DNA of 64,000 nucleotides from G965279355 sp965279355 (lineage in GTDB: Bacteria; Pseudomonadota; Alphaproteobacteria; CACIAM-22H2). The DNA is taken from the NCBI GenBank assembly GCA_965279355.1, contig OZ257155.1, forward strand, positions 1,612,001 to 1,676,000, written 5' to 3'. A program made the translations under genes and the position numbers. A model generated the notes under the pieces. The model saw only the letters and a list, made by a program, of their open reading frames with translations. It made no database searches and had not been told where the DNA came from. Positions 17,685-25,249 of this stretch are shown in pieces; position 1 is the first letter of the stretch, and each line of letters begins with the position of its first letter.

Positions 17685-18469
17685 CGAACGGCGGGTGTTT
17701 CGAGAGTCATGCCCCGGGCGCGCCAGGTCAGGAAGAGCTGCAGCGCCAGGTATTCGTCGGCGCCATAGGGATAGGGATCGGCGCGCATGCCGACCAGGCA
17801 GTTGCGCAGGCGCCGCTGAATGGAACCCAGCCCCTGCCATTCCAGCCGGTAGAGCGGATAGCCCGTCGGGTGGCCCTGCGGCACCAGATTCCCGGCCAAC
17901 CGACGGCCCCAGTTGTCGTCATGGCACTGGGCGCAGTTGATGTTCAGCTGGCCCAGCCGGCGCTCGTACAGCGCGCGACCGGCGTCCACGAACGGGCGCA
18001 GCCGCTCGTCGCGGGCGATTGGATCCTCGATCGCAACCCCGCGGGATTGGGTCGTGACATAGACGCTGAGCGCCAGCAGATCACGGCTTTCGCGCGCCAG
18101 CGGCTCCGCCTTCTGGCGGTCCACGCGGCATTGATTGATGCGCTGCTCGATATCGGCGGGCTTGCCGGTGGCGGTGTCGAAAACGGGATGGCGCGCCGCA
18201 ACGCCTTTCATGCTCTGTTCAGCATCGCCATGGCAGTCCGCGCAGGCGTTGTTCGCGGCGCCAGCCTTGCGGCGCCACAGCGCCTCGCCGTCCAGCACCC
18301 ACAACATGCCGGGATTGGCCATGTCGTCGTCCTGGATCGCCCGAGTCTGTGGGCTCATCGTCTCATAAGTGGAGCGCCGGTCAGCGAGCGGAATATCCGC
18401 GGCGCCAAGGTCGCCAGCGGACATAACGGCAGTCAGAAATAATAGTCCGCGCGAAGCCGCTGCGATCAT
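17678..18469 (-). CDS. soxA: SoxA, dihaem cytochrome subunit of L-cysteine S-thiosulfotransferase
   Basis: 263 aa with an N-terminal signal peptide (about residues 1-24). SoxA with SoxX couples thiosulfate oxidatively to the carrier cysteine of SoxY in the periplasm. Both haem motifs are present: CADCH (Cys76-His80) and CAQCH (Cys179-His183), and the active-site cysteine ligand lies in RNCLVGMRADPYPYG (Cys224), the standard CxxGMRAxPYxxG signature. So this is the two-haem type with intact catalysis. The ATG overlaps the soxZ stop by 4 bp; it is the last gene of a six-gene unit that begins with a molybdenum hydroxylase. No soxB or soxCD in the window. Confidence 0.95.
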   Translation of the reverse strand: MIAAASRGLLFLTAVMSAGDLGAADIPLADRRSTYETMSPQTRAIQDDDMANPGMLWVLDGEALWRRKAGAANNACADCHGDAEQSMKGVAARHPVFDTATGKPADIEQRINQCRVDRQKAEPLARESRDLLALSVYVTTQSRGVAIEDPIARDERLRPFVDAGRALYERRLGQLNINCAQCHDDNWGRRLAGNLVPQGHPTGYPLYRLEWQGLGSIQRRLRNCLVGMRADPYPYGADEYLALQLFLTWRARGMTLETPAVRP

Positions 18470-18786
18470 GCGACCTGAATGGTCACGGACTCAGTCGCGG
18501 AAAATCCGTTGTCGCCGGTCCAGGTGAAGGTGAGCGTGCCGCTTTCCGTCGCCACGGTGTGAAAGGTGATGAAGGGATTGGCCGCCATTGCGGGAAAGAG
18601 CTCCGCGCTGAAGATTTCCGTGCCGTTATAAGTGCAAACCAGCGCCGTCACGATATCGCGCGGGATCGACTTGCCGACCGTATCGTGGCGATAGCCGGTT
18701 TCCATATCGTGCGAGATCAGCGTCTTGATCGCGATGACCTCGCCGCGCTTGGCGGTTTTGGGAGCATTGATAAGGGCGCGGGCCAT
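18466..18786 (-). CDS. soxZ: SoxZ, partner of the sulfur carrier SoxY
   Basis: 106 aa, normal SoxZ length, no signal peptide; SoxZ is co-exported with SoxY. Family landmarks are HDMETGYRHDTVGKSIPRDIV (consensus HPMETGxR...GKxIPRxII) and an immunoglobulin-like C-terminal half ending TWTGDNGFSATESVTI. It forms the SoxYZ carrier to which sulfur intermediates are bound. It starts 3 bp after soxY and overlaps soxA by 4 bp. Confidence 0.95.
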   Translation of the reverse strand: MARALINAPKTAKRGEVIAIKTLISHDMETGYRHDTVGKSIPRDIVTALVCTYNGTEIFSAELFPAMAANPFITFHTVATESGTLTFTWTGDNGFSATESVTIQVA

Positions 18787-18789
18787 CGC

Positions 18790-19257
18790 TCAATCCTCCA
18801 TACACGCGCCGAGAGTAACGATCACGGACGTCTTGTCCGACCAGAAGGTGCCATCACTCATTTCAGCAATGGCGATGACGTCCTGAGTATCCGACAGGCG
18901 CGCGCGAACCGACACCTCCGCCTTGCCGGCACGAGGGCCCAGCTTCATGCTGACGATATTCGGCTGCGGGTTTTTCTCATTGAAAATATGGATTGCCCGC
19001 ACGTGATCGGCCGCCGTCATCGGGCTCTCGACCCTTACCGAGACCGGAACCGTGCTGCCCGTCTCCACCAGCGGCGGAATATCGAGCTTCACCCGGCCAG
19101 AGGTGAGCTTTGCCTCACCGACGACCTTGCGGATCGCCGCCGCCATGCTCTCCTGCGTGGCGCTCGCGGGTCCGGGGAGCGACGCAACAAGCGCAGCGGC
19201 GCCGGCGGTCGCCAAGGCCTGCCGTCGGGTCACCTTCATCTTTGACATCTGTTTCAT
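18790..19257 (-). CDS. soxY: SoxY, sulfur-carrier protein with an unusual C-terminus
   Basis: 155 aa with a Tat signal (VTRRQALATAGAAALVASLPG), as expected for the subunit that carries SoxZ across the membrane. The carrier cysteine of SoxY normally sits on a flexible GGCGG tail at the extreme C-terminus. Here the chain ends TLGACMED: the cysteine (Cys152) is kept four residues from the end but GGCGG is replaced by GACMED, confirmed by reading the DNA through the TGA. The arm would be less flexible and negatively charged. Start overlaps the soxX stop by 4 bp. Identity as SoxY is firm; whether it carries thiosulfate or another sulfur species is open. Confidence 0.92.
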   Translation of the reverse strand: MKQMSKMKVTRRQALATAGAAALVASLPGPASATQESMAAAIRKVVGEAKLTSGRVKLDIPPLVETGSTVPVSVRVESPMTAADHVRAIHIFNEKNPQPNIVSMKLGPRAGKAEVSVRARLSDTQDVIAIAEMSDGTFWSDKTSVIVTLGACMED

Positions 19258-19715
19258 CGCTCGTCCTGCAATGTCTTCAGGAAAGCCACGACGTCTTCGA
19301 TCTGTTCCGCGGTCAGGATCGTCTTGCCCCGGAAATTCGGCGCCACCCGATGCAACCCTCTGACCCGATAATACGGCGGCATGATGGTCTCCGCATTGAG
19401 ACGGCTCGCATCCACGATCCTGAGCCGCAACTGGCCTTCATTCCACCGTTTTCCGGCCCCGGTCATATCCGGTGCAAGGTCGCCCTGGAACCGCTCCTCG
19501 GGGAACGGCCCGGTGTGGCAGAGCAGGCAGAGGCCGACCTGCCGGTTGACGACGATCGCCCTGCCCCGGGCCGGATCGCCCGGCGACCCTGTCAGCGGGG
19601 CCGGGATCGCATCTCCAACCACAGTGTAGGGGCGAAGCGCCTCCTGCGATCCAACTGCGCCCGCCAGACTGAAAGTGAGGGCGACCGCAACGGCCGCAGT
19701 CGCCCAAACCCTCAT
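19254..19715 (-). CDS. soxX: SoxX, monohaem cytochrome c subunit of the SoxXA complex
   Basis: 153 aa from MRVWATAAVAVALTFSLAG, a Sec signal peptide. The frame is open further upstream but that part lies within the molybdenum-hydroxylase gene, and the ATG at 19715 overlaps its stop as ATGA. Haem-binding motif CLLCH at Cys63-His67 within LCLLCHTGPFPEERFQGDL, and the distal methionine at about 112 in ETIMPPYY, both as in SoxX. It takes electrons from SoxA and passes them to small cytochromes. Coupled on both sides by 4-bp overlaps, which ties the sox genes to the upstream hydroxylase. Confidence 0.95.
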   Translation of the reverse strand: MRVWATAAVAVALTFSLAGAVGSQEALRPYTVVGDAIPAPLTGSPGDPARGRAIVVNRQVGLCLLCHTGPFPEERFQGDLAPDMTGAGKRWNEGQLRLRIVDASRLNAETIMPPYYRVRGLHRVAPNFRGKTILTAEQIEDVVAFLKTLQDER

Positions 19716-21892
19716 GCGAAGCGGATGTTGTGCTTCTCCAGCGGGAAGGACCGGATGCGCTTGCCCGTCGCCGCAAAATAAGCATTCAGCACCGCCGGCG
19801 CCGCGACGCAGATCGTCGGCTCGCCGACGCCGCCCCACGGACCGCTACCGCCCTGGATGATGATCGATTCCACCTTCGGCATCTCGGCAATCCGCATGGA
19901 ATTGTAGGTGTCGAAGTTCGTCTGCTCGATGCGGCCGTCCTTGACCGTGCACTCGCCGTAGAACAGCGCGGACAAGCCGTAGACGAAAGAGCCGGCGATC
20001 TGCCGATCGATCTGCGCCGGGTTGACCGCGACGCCGGGATCGGTCGACGCCACGATGCGGTGGATCTTGATCTCGTTGTTGTCCCGGCCGCTCACCGAGA
20101 TTTCGGCGACCGCCGCGACATAACTGCCAAAGCCCATATGCTGGCACAGACCGCGATGGATACCGGCGGGCGCCGGCTTGCCCCAACCCGCCTTCTCGGC
20201 CACGGCGTTCAGCGCGCCGAGATGCCGGGGATGGTTCGTCATTAGCTTGCGACGGAACTCGAGCGGATCCTGGCCGGCGGCCAGGGCCAGTTCGTCCATG
20301 AAGCATTCGAGGTAGATGGCGTTGTGATTGACGTTCACACCGCGCCAGAAGCCCGGCGGAACATGCGGATTGCGCATCGCATGGTCGACAAGCAGGTTCG
20401 GGATCGTGTAGCCGATCGCCGCCTCGCCGCTCGGATTCAACCCCTGGAAAGCAACGGGGTCTTTGCCGTTCTGCAGCAGCTGCGGCAACACTGCCGCCAC
20501 GATCGACTGGCCCGACAGCCGCATATGCAGACCCGTCAGGTTGTTGTTGGCGTCGAACGCGCCGACCAGCTTGCACTGCGTCACCGGATGGTAGGCACCG
20601 TGCGTCATGTCCTCTTCGCGCGACCACAGCATCTTGATCGGCGTGCCGGGCATCTGCTTGGCGATCAGCACGGCCTGTGTCACATAGTCGCCACCGCCGC
20701 GACGGCCAAAGCCGCCGCCCAGCATCATCTTGTGAACCTCGCACTTGTCCGCCGGCAGGCCCGACGCGGCCAGCACGGCCGCGAAGGCGCCTTCGCCGTT
20801 CTGGGTGCCGGTCCAGACCTCGCACCGGTTTTCGGTCCACACCGCCGTGGCATTCATCGGCTCCATCGGAGCGTGGTTCTGGTACGGATAGGCGTAGACC
20901 GCCTCCACCTTCTTCGCGGCGCCGGCGATGGTCTGCTTGGCATTGCCGACTTCGTTACCGACAAACGCCTGTTCGGCGTCGAGGCCGGCTTTCAGCACCT
21001 CAGCGATCGACGCACTCGTCACGTTGTCGTTCGGGCCCTTCTCCCAGACGATCGGCAGGGCATCGAGCGCGGTCTTGGCGTGCCACCAGGTGTCGGCGAC
21101 GACGGCAACGGCGTTTTCGCCGACCTTCACCACCTTCTTCACACCCTTCATGCCGGTGACCTTGGCCTCGTCGTAGCTCACGACCTTGGTGCCGAAGACC
21201 GGGGCCGCCTTGATCGCGGCATTCAGCATCCCGGGCAGCACGACGTCGGCGCCGTACTTCATCGCACCCGTGGTCTTCTCGACCGTGTCGAGACGCTTCA
21301 CGCCCTTGCCGGCGATTTTCCAGTCCTTCACGTCCTTGAGCTTCACCTCGGCCGGCAGCTCGATCTTGGCGGCGGCATCGGCCACCTTGCCGTAGGTCGT
21401 GGTGCGTCCGCTCGGCGTGTGAGTGATGACGCTGTTGGCCGCCTTGCATTCGGCCGCCGGCACTTTCCACTCATTCGCCGCAGCCTGGATCAGCATCTCG
21501 CGCGCCGAAGCACCGCCCTTGCGGACGTATTCGTGCGATTCACGGATACCGCGGCTGCCGCCGGTGGAGAAATTGCCCCACGGACGCTTGCGCGCCACGC
21601 TCTGGCCCGGCGTCGGATATTCGGTCGTCACCTTCGACCAGTCGCACTCAAGCTCTTCGGCCACGAGTTGCGCCAGGCCGGTTAGCGTGCCCTGCCCCAT
21701 CTCGGAACGGGCGATGCGGATGACGACGGTGTCGTCCGGCTTGATCACGACCCAGGCATTGACCTCAGGCGGGATCGTTTGCGCGCCGGCAACGGTGCCG
21801 AACGGCAATTCGAAGCCGAGCGTGAGGCCCGCGCCAGTGGCGGCGGTGCCGACGAGGAAGGAACGGCGGTTCATTTTGGGCATGAATGTCAT
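19712..21892 (-). CDS. Exported molybdenum hydroxylase, large subunit (isoquinoline 1-oxidoreductase type)
   Basis: 726 aa, the length of IorB-type large subunits of the xanthine oxidase family. A Tat signal is visible (NRRSFLVGTAATGAGLTLGF), so the enzyme is periplasmic. The molybdopterin-binding region GGGFGRRGGGDYVTQAV and the catalytic glutamate in GGVGEP (Glu691) are intact; TEYPTPGQSVARK and the following GNFSTGGSRGIRESHEY also fit the family. There is no FAD subunit, so electrons should leave through the 2Fe-2S subunit to a cytochrome. AGGGAGG precedes the ATG at 21892; the gene follows the 2Fe-2S subunit by 11 bp and its stop overlaps the soxX start. The substrate is unknown; the operon suggests a sulfur-containing compound or an electron link to SoxXA. 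Confidence 0.92.
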   Translation of the reverse strand: MTFMPKMNRRSFLVGTAATGAGLTLGFELPFGTVAGAQTIPPEVNAWVVIKPDDTVVIRIARSEMGQGTLTGLAQLVAEELECDWSKVTTEYPTPGQSVARKRPWGNFSTGGSRGIRESHEYVRKGGASAREMLIQAAANEWKVPAAECKAANSVITHTPSGRTTTYGKVADAAAKIELPAEVKLKDVKDWKIAGKGVKRLDTVEKTTGAMKYGADVVLPGMLNAAIKAAPVFGTKVVSYDEAKVTGMKGVKKVVKVGENAVAVVADTWWHAKTALDALPIVWEKGPNDNVTSASIAEVLKAGLDAEQAFVGNEVGNAKQTIAGAAKKVEAVYAYPYQNHAPMEPMNATAVWTENRCEVWTGTQNGEGAFAAVLAASGLPADKCEVHKMMLGGGFGRRGGGDYVTQAVLIAKQMPGTPIKMLWSREEDMTHGAYHPVTQCKLVGAFDANNNLTGLHMRLSGQSIVAAVLPQLLQNGKDPVAFQGLNPSGEAAIGYTIPNLLVDHAMRNPHVPPGFWRGVNVNHNAIYLECFMDELALAAGQDPLEFRRKLMTNHPRHLGALNAVAEKAGWGKPAPAGIHRGLCQHMGFGSYVAAVAEISVSGRDNNEIKIHRIVASTDPGVAVNPAQIDRQIAGSFVYGLSALFYGECTVKDGRIEQTNFDTYNSMRIAEMPKVESIIIQGGSGPWGGVGEPTICVAAPAVLNAYFAATGKRIRSFPLEKHNIRFA

Positions 21893-21903
21893 GGCAGCCT
21901 CCC

Positions 21904-22353
21904 TTACGCCTTGGCCGCGTCGTGGATCGCTTCGCGCACCTGCTGGAAGGTGCCGCAGCGGCAGATATTGGTCAGTGCCGCGTTGATGTCTTCATCGGTG
22001 GGCTTGGGCTTCTCCTTGAGAAGCGCCGTCACCGCCATGATCATGCCGCTCTGGCAGTAGCCGCATTGCGGCACGTCGTGGTCGACCCAGGCCTTCTGGA
22101 CCTTGGTCAGAACGCCGTTGACCGCGAGGCCTTCGATCGTGGTGACGTCCTTGCCGGCGGCTTCGCTCACCTGCACGCTGCAGGAGCGGACGGCCTCGCC
22201 GTTGATATGCACGGTGCACGAGCCGCATTGGGCGATACCGCACCCGTACTTGGTGCCGGTCAGCCCGACATTTTCGCGGATCGCCCAGAGGAGCGGCGTT
22301 TCCGGCTCGACGTCGATCCGAACCGCACGACCATTGACCTTGAACTCGATCAT
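21904..22353 (-). CDS. 2Fe-2S subunit of the exported molybdenum hydroxylase
   Basis: 149 aa from MIEFKVNGRAVRIDVE; a longer frame exists but GGGAGGT stands 5 nt before this ATG and the family starts here. Two 2Fe-2S sites are complete: plant-type Cys38, Cys43, Cys46 and Cys58 (YGCGIAQCGSC) and the alpha-helical site Cys97, Cys100, Cys131 and Cys133 (CGYC...CRC). It has no signal peptide and is expected to be exported bound to the Tat-bearing large subunit. First gene of the hydroxylase-soxXYZA unit; its promoter should lie in the 148 bp shared with the divergent pcaH. Confidence 0.94.
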   Translation of the reverse strand: MIEFKVNGRAVRIDVEPETPLLWAIRENVGLTGTKYGCGIAQCGSCTVHINGEAVRSCSVQVSEAAGKDVTTIEGLAVNGVLTKVQKAWVDHDVPQCGYCQSGMIMAVTALLKEKPKPTDEDINAALTNICRCGTFQQVREAIHDAAKA

Positions 22354-22501
22354 CGCGACCTCCCAATCCCGAGTGATGACTTTGGTTGCCGCGAGAATAG
22401 CGCAGGTCCGGGGCGAGCGTCCATCGGCGCCGCTCTCGACGCCGCCCTGACCAGCTTCTATAACCCTGTAGTCACGTATTGTTGATGGGAGCGCCCTGAT
22501 C

Positions 22502-23227
22502 ATGAGCACCGCCGTGACGCGGTTCCGGCTGTTCGACAACGACCCGACGCAATCCCTGCGGCGGATCGAGGGCTATACAAACACGATCAAGCGCTCGCCC
22601 GGACTTACACCGGTAAAACGCTATGTCGATGACTCGGAAACAACGGGTCCGATTGTCGCGCCGTCCAGCGTACGGCCGGAGGAAAGTGACCTCGCCGTGG
22701 TATCTCCGGGGAAACCAAGAGCACTCGGCCAGCTGATGACCCTGACCGGCCGCGTGCTGGGTGAAAACGGCCAGCCGATGCCGAATGTCCTGCTGGAAGT
22801 CTGGCACGCCAACTGTGCCGGCAAATACATCCATCACAACGACCCATCGCCGGTGCCGGTCGATCCGAATTTTCTCGGCGTCGGCCGCGTCATGTCCGAT
22901 TCCGCCGGTCGCTACCGCCTGCGCACGATCAAGCCCGGTGCCTACGCCGTGCCCGATGCGGCCCCGAACTGGTGGCGGCCGCCACATATCCATTTCTCGC
23001 TGATCGGTCCGACCTATCTCGGCCGGCTGGTCACGCAGATTTTCTTTCCCGGCGAACCGCTCAATGCCATCGACCTGATCCTGAACGCGGTGCCCGATGC
23101 CGACGCGCGCAACCGGCTGATCTGCCACTTCGCGCCGGACCTCAACACGCCGGACGGCGCGCTGGGCTTCACGCATGATTTCGTTCTGCGCGGCCCGCGG
23201 CAGACCCCGGCCGATCCGCAGCATTGA
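22502..23227 (+). CDS. pcaH: Protocatechuate 3,4-dioxygenase beta subunit (intradiol)
   Basis: 241 aa, PcaH length. The non-haem Fe(III) ligands are all identifiable: Tyr109 (CAGKYIHHND), Tyr148 (IKPGAYAVPD), His162 and His164 (WWRPPHIHFS). The N-terminal half carries the beta-subunit segment RPEESDLAV. With PcaG it opens the ring of protocatechuate to 3-carboxy-cis,cis-muconate in the cytoplasm. The tyrosine-ligand loop reads GAYAVPDAAPN instead of the common GPYPW, so a different catechol substrate is possible. Followed by pcaG after 10 bp. No pcaB, pcaC or pcaD genes are in the window. Confidence 0.92.
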   Translation: MSTAVTRFRLFDNDPTQSLRRIEGYTNTIKRSPGLTPVKRYVDDSETTGPIVAPSSVRPEESDLAVVSPGKPRALGQLMTLTGRVLGENGQPMPNVLLEVWHANCAGKYIHHNDPSPVPVDPNFLGVGRVMSDSAGRYRLRTIKPGAYAVPDAAPNWWRPPHIHFSLIGPTYLGRLVTQIFFPGEPLNAIDLILNAVPDADARNRLICHFAPDLNTPDGALGFTHDFVLRGPRQTPADPQH

Positions 23228-23237
23228 GGAGTTCAGC

Positions 23238-23843
23238 GTGACGTCAGGCGGATCGAAGCTCGCACCCACCGCGAGCATGACCACGGGGCCGTTCTTTCCG
23301 GCTCAGTTCATTCGCAGCGAGGACAACGACCTGACGCGCGTGCGCGCGGAAGGTCCGGCGGCCAGAGGGCAGGTCATCTCGCTCACCGGCACCGTGACCG
23401 ATATCAACGGCGCGCCGGCGGTGAATGCCATTCTGGAACTCTGGCAACCCGATGCCGACGGCAACTTCGCCGGCAGCGGAAAGGCCGATCCGAATTTCCG
23501 TGGCTGGGGTCGCACCTGGACCGACAAGAGCGGCCAGTATCGCTTCCTGACCATCAAGCCCGGCAGCATCGCGGCCGGCGACCGGCGCAATGCGCAGCGC
23601 CCGCCCTATATCAACGTCATGGTCCTGGGCTCGGGCATCATGCGCCCGCTGGTCACGCAGATCTTTTTTCCCGGCGAACCGCTCAACGATCAGGACCCGC
23701 AGCTCTCGCTGGTGCCGGCGGAGCATCGCGGGCGGCTGGTGGCAAAACCGGCCACCGATGCCGCCATGCCGAACGGCGCCATCGCGCTGCGCTTCGACAT
23801 CCGGCTGGCCGGCGCGGACGAGACACCGTTTTTCGAAGACTGA
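23238..23843 (+). CDS. pcaG: Protocatechuate 3,4-dioxygenase alpha subunit
   Basis: 201 aa from a GTG at 23238, chosen because GAGGAG lies 6 nt upstream, spanning the pcaH stop; the first ATG (23277) would delete the conserved start before TTGPFFP. The alpha subunit has the same fold as PcaH but no iron ligands; here the ligand positions are replaced, as expected (QRPPYINVMVLGSG in place of the His-x-His strand). It shapes the active-site pocket. Translationally coupled to pcaH. Downstream lies a palindromic repeat and then the thiolase gene. Confidence 0.92.
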   Translation: MTSGGSKLAPTASMTTGPFFPAQFIRSEDNDLTRVRAEGPAARGQVISLTGTVTDINGAPAVNAILELWQPDADGNFAGSGKADPNFRGWGRTWTDKSGQYRFLTIKPGSIAAGDRRNAQRPPYINVMVLGSGIMRPLVTQIFFPGEPLNDQDPQLSLVPAEHRGRLVAKPATDAAMPNGAIALRFDIRLAGADETPFFED

Positions 23844-23865
23844 GTGCGGCGCATCACCACCCCGT

Positions 23866-23984
23866 TGTCATCCCAACGAAAGCTGGGACCCAGATAGCCC
23901 AGCGGCTCCGCCGCGCGATGGAACTTCTCTTGGTTTCTGCGGCGCTTACGGGATTTCTGGGTCCCAGCTTTCGCTGGGATGACA
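23866..23984. repeat. Palindromic intergenic repeat, copy 1 (119 bp)
   Basis: Two 29-nt arms in inverted orientation, 23866-23894 and 23956-23984, differ at one base; 61 unrelated bases separate them. Each arm is itself a small hairpin (CCCAGC-GAAA-GCTGGG, with one wobble or mismatch in the left arm). The same arms recur at 55648-55759. It lies between pcaG and the thiolase on the transcribed strand, so it would fold into a long hairpin in that mRNA. Confidence 0.9.
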
Positions 23985-24046
23985 GTTGTTTTTGTATGTA
24001 ACGCTGCGCATTGTTGCCCTTACGCCCATCCACCGAAGAGACACCC

Positions 24047-25249
24047 ATGGCTGACGCTTTCATCTGCGACACAATCCGCACTCCGATCGGCCGCTATGCC
24101 GGCGCGCTGTCGTCCGTGCGCCCGGACGATCTGCTGGCGATCGCCATGAAGGCGCTGATGGAGCGCAATGGCAAAGTCGACTGGGCCGCACTCGACGATG
24201 TCATCATGGGTTGCGTCAATCAGGCCGGCGAGGACAACCGCAATGTCGCGCGCATGTCGCTGCTGCTGGCCGGCATCCCCGACAGCGTGGGCGGCGTGAC
24301 GGTCAATCGTCTCTGCGGTTCCGGTCTCGAAGCCCTGAGCACGGCGGCGCGTGCCATCCGGTCCGGCGATGCTGATTTCATGCTTGCGGGCGGCGTCGAA
24401 AGCATGAGCCGCGCGCCGCTGGTGATGCCGAAAGCGGATGCGGCGTTCTCGCGCAATGCCGAGATTTACGACACCACCATCGGCTGGCGCTTCGTCAACA
24501 AGCTGATGAAGGAGAAGTACGGCGTCGATGCGATGGGCGAGACGGCCGAGAACGTCGCCGAGGAATTCCAGATCAGCCGCGCCGATCAGGATGCCTTCGC
24601 GCTGCGCAGCCAGCAGAAGGCCGTCGCCGCCATAAAATCGGGCCGCATGGCCGAGGAGATCGTGAAAGTGACGATCCCGGCGCGCAAGGGCGATCCCGTC
24701 GTCGTCGAGCACGACGAGCATCCGCGCGACACCAGCCTGGAGGCGCTAGCGAAACTCGGCACGCCGTTCCGCAAGGGCGGCACGGTGACGGCGGGCAATG
24801 CCTCGGGCGTGAACGACGGCGCCTGCGCCATCATCGTTGCCAGCGAAGCCGCGGCGAAGAAGCACGGTCTGACGCCGCTGGCGCGGATTGTCGCCGGCGC
24901 CGTTGCCGGCGTGCCGCCGCGCATCATGGGCATCGGCCCCGCCCCCTCGACCAAGAAGCTGCTGGAAAAGACGGGAAAGAAGATCGGCGACATCGATGTC
25001 ATCGAGCTGAACGAAGCCTTCGCCGCGCAGGGTCTGGCCGTGCTGCGCCAGCTCGGCGTGGCTGACGACGCGGAGCATGTGAACCCGAACGGTGGCGCCA
25101 TCGCGCTGGGCCATCCGCTGGGGATGAGCGGTGCCCGCATGGCCGGCACCGCGACCCGCGAGTTGCATCGCCGCAAGGGCCGCTATGCCATTGCAACGAT
25201 GTGCATCGGCGTCGGCCAGGGCATCTCGGTTCTGCTGGAGCGGGTCTAA
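24047..25249 (+). CDS. Thiolase, probable 3-oxoadipyl-CoA thiolase
   Basis: 400 aa, standard thiolase length; the ATG at 24047 gives the family start MADAFICDTIRTPIGRYAG. Catalytic residues are Cys90 (NRLCGSGLEA), His356 (GHPLGMSGARM) and Cys386 (CIGVGQG). The stretch CVNQAGEDNRNVARMSLLLAG is characteristic of PcaF/PaaJ-type 3-oxoadipyl-CoA thiolases, and pcaHG just upstream supports the beta-ketoadipate pathway. A general acetyl-CoA acyltransferase cannot be excluded, so the symbol is withheld. Its end overlaps the convergent CoA-transferase gene by 4 bp. Confidence 0.9.
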   Translation: MADAFICDTIRTPIGRYAGALSSVRPDDLLAIAMKALMERNGKVDWAALDDVIMGCVNQAGEDNRNVARMSLLLAGIPDSVGGVTVNRLCGSGLEALSTAARAIRSGDADFMLAGGVESMSRAPLVMPKADAAFSRNAEIYDTTIGWRFVNKLMKEKYGVDAMGETAENVAEEFQISRADQDAFALRSQQKAVAAIKSGRMAEEIVKVTIPARKGDPVVVEHDEHPRDTSLEALAKLGTPFRKGGTVTAGNASGVNDGACAIIVASEAAAKKHGLTPLARIVAGAVAGVPPRIMGIGPAPSTKKLLEKTGKKIGDIDVIELNEAFAAQGLAVLRQLGVADDAEHVNPNGGAIALGHPLGMSGARMAGTATRELHRRKGRYAIATMCIGVGQGISVLLERV

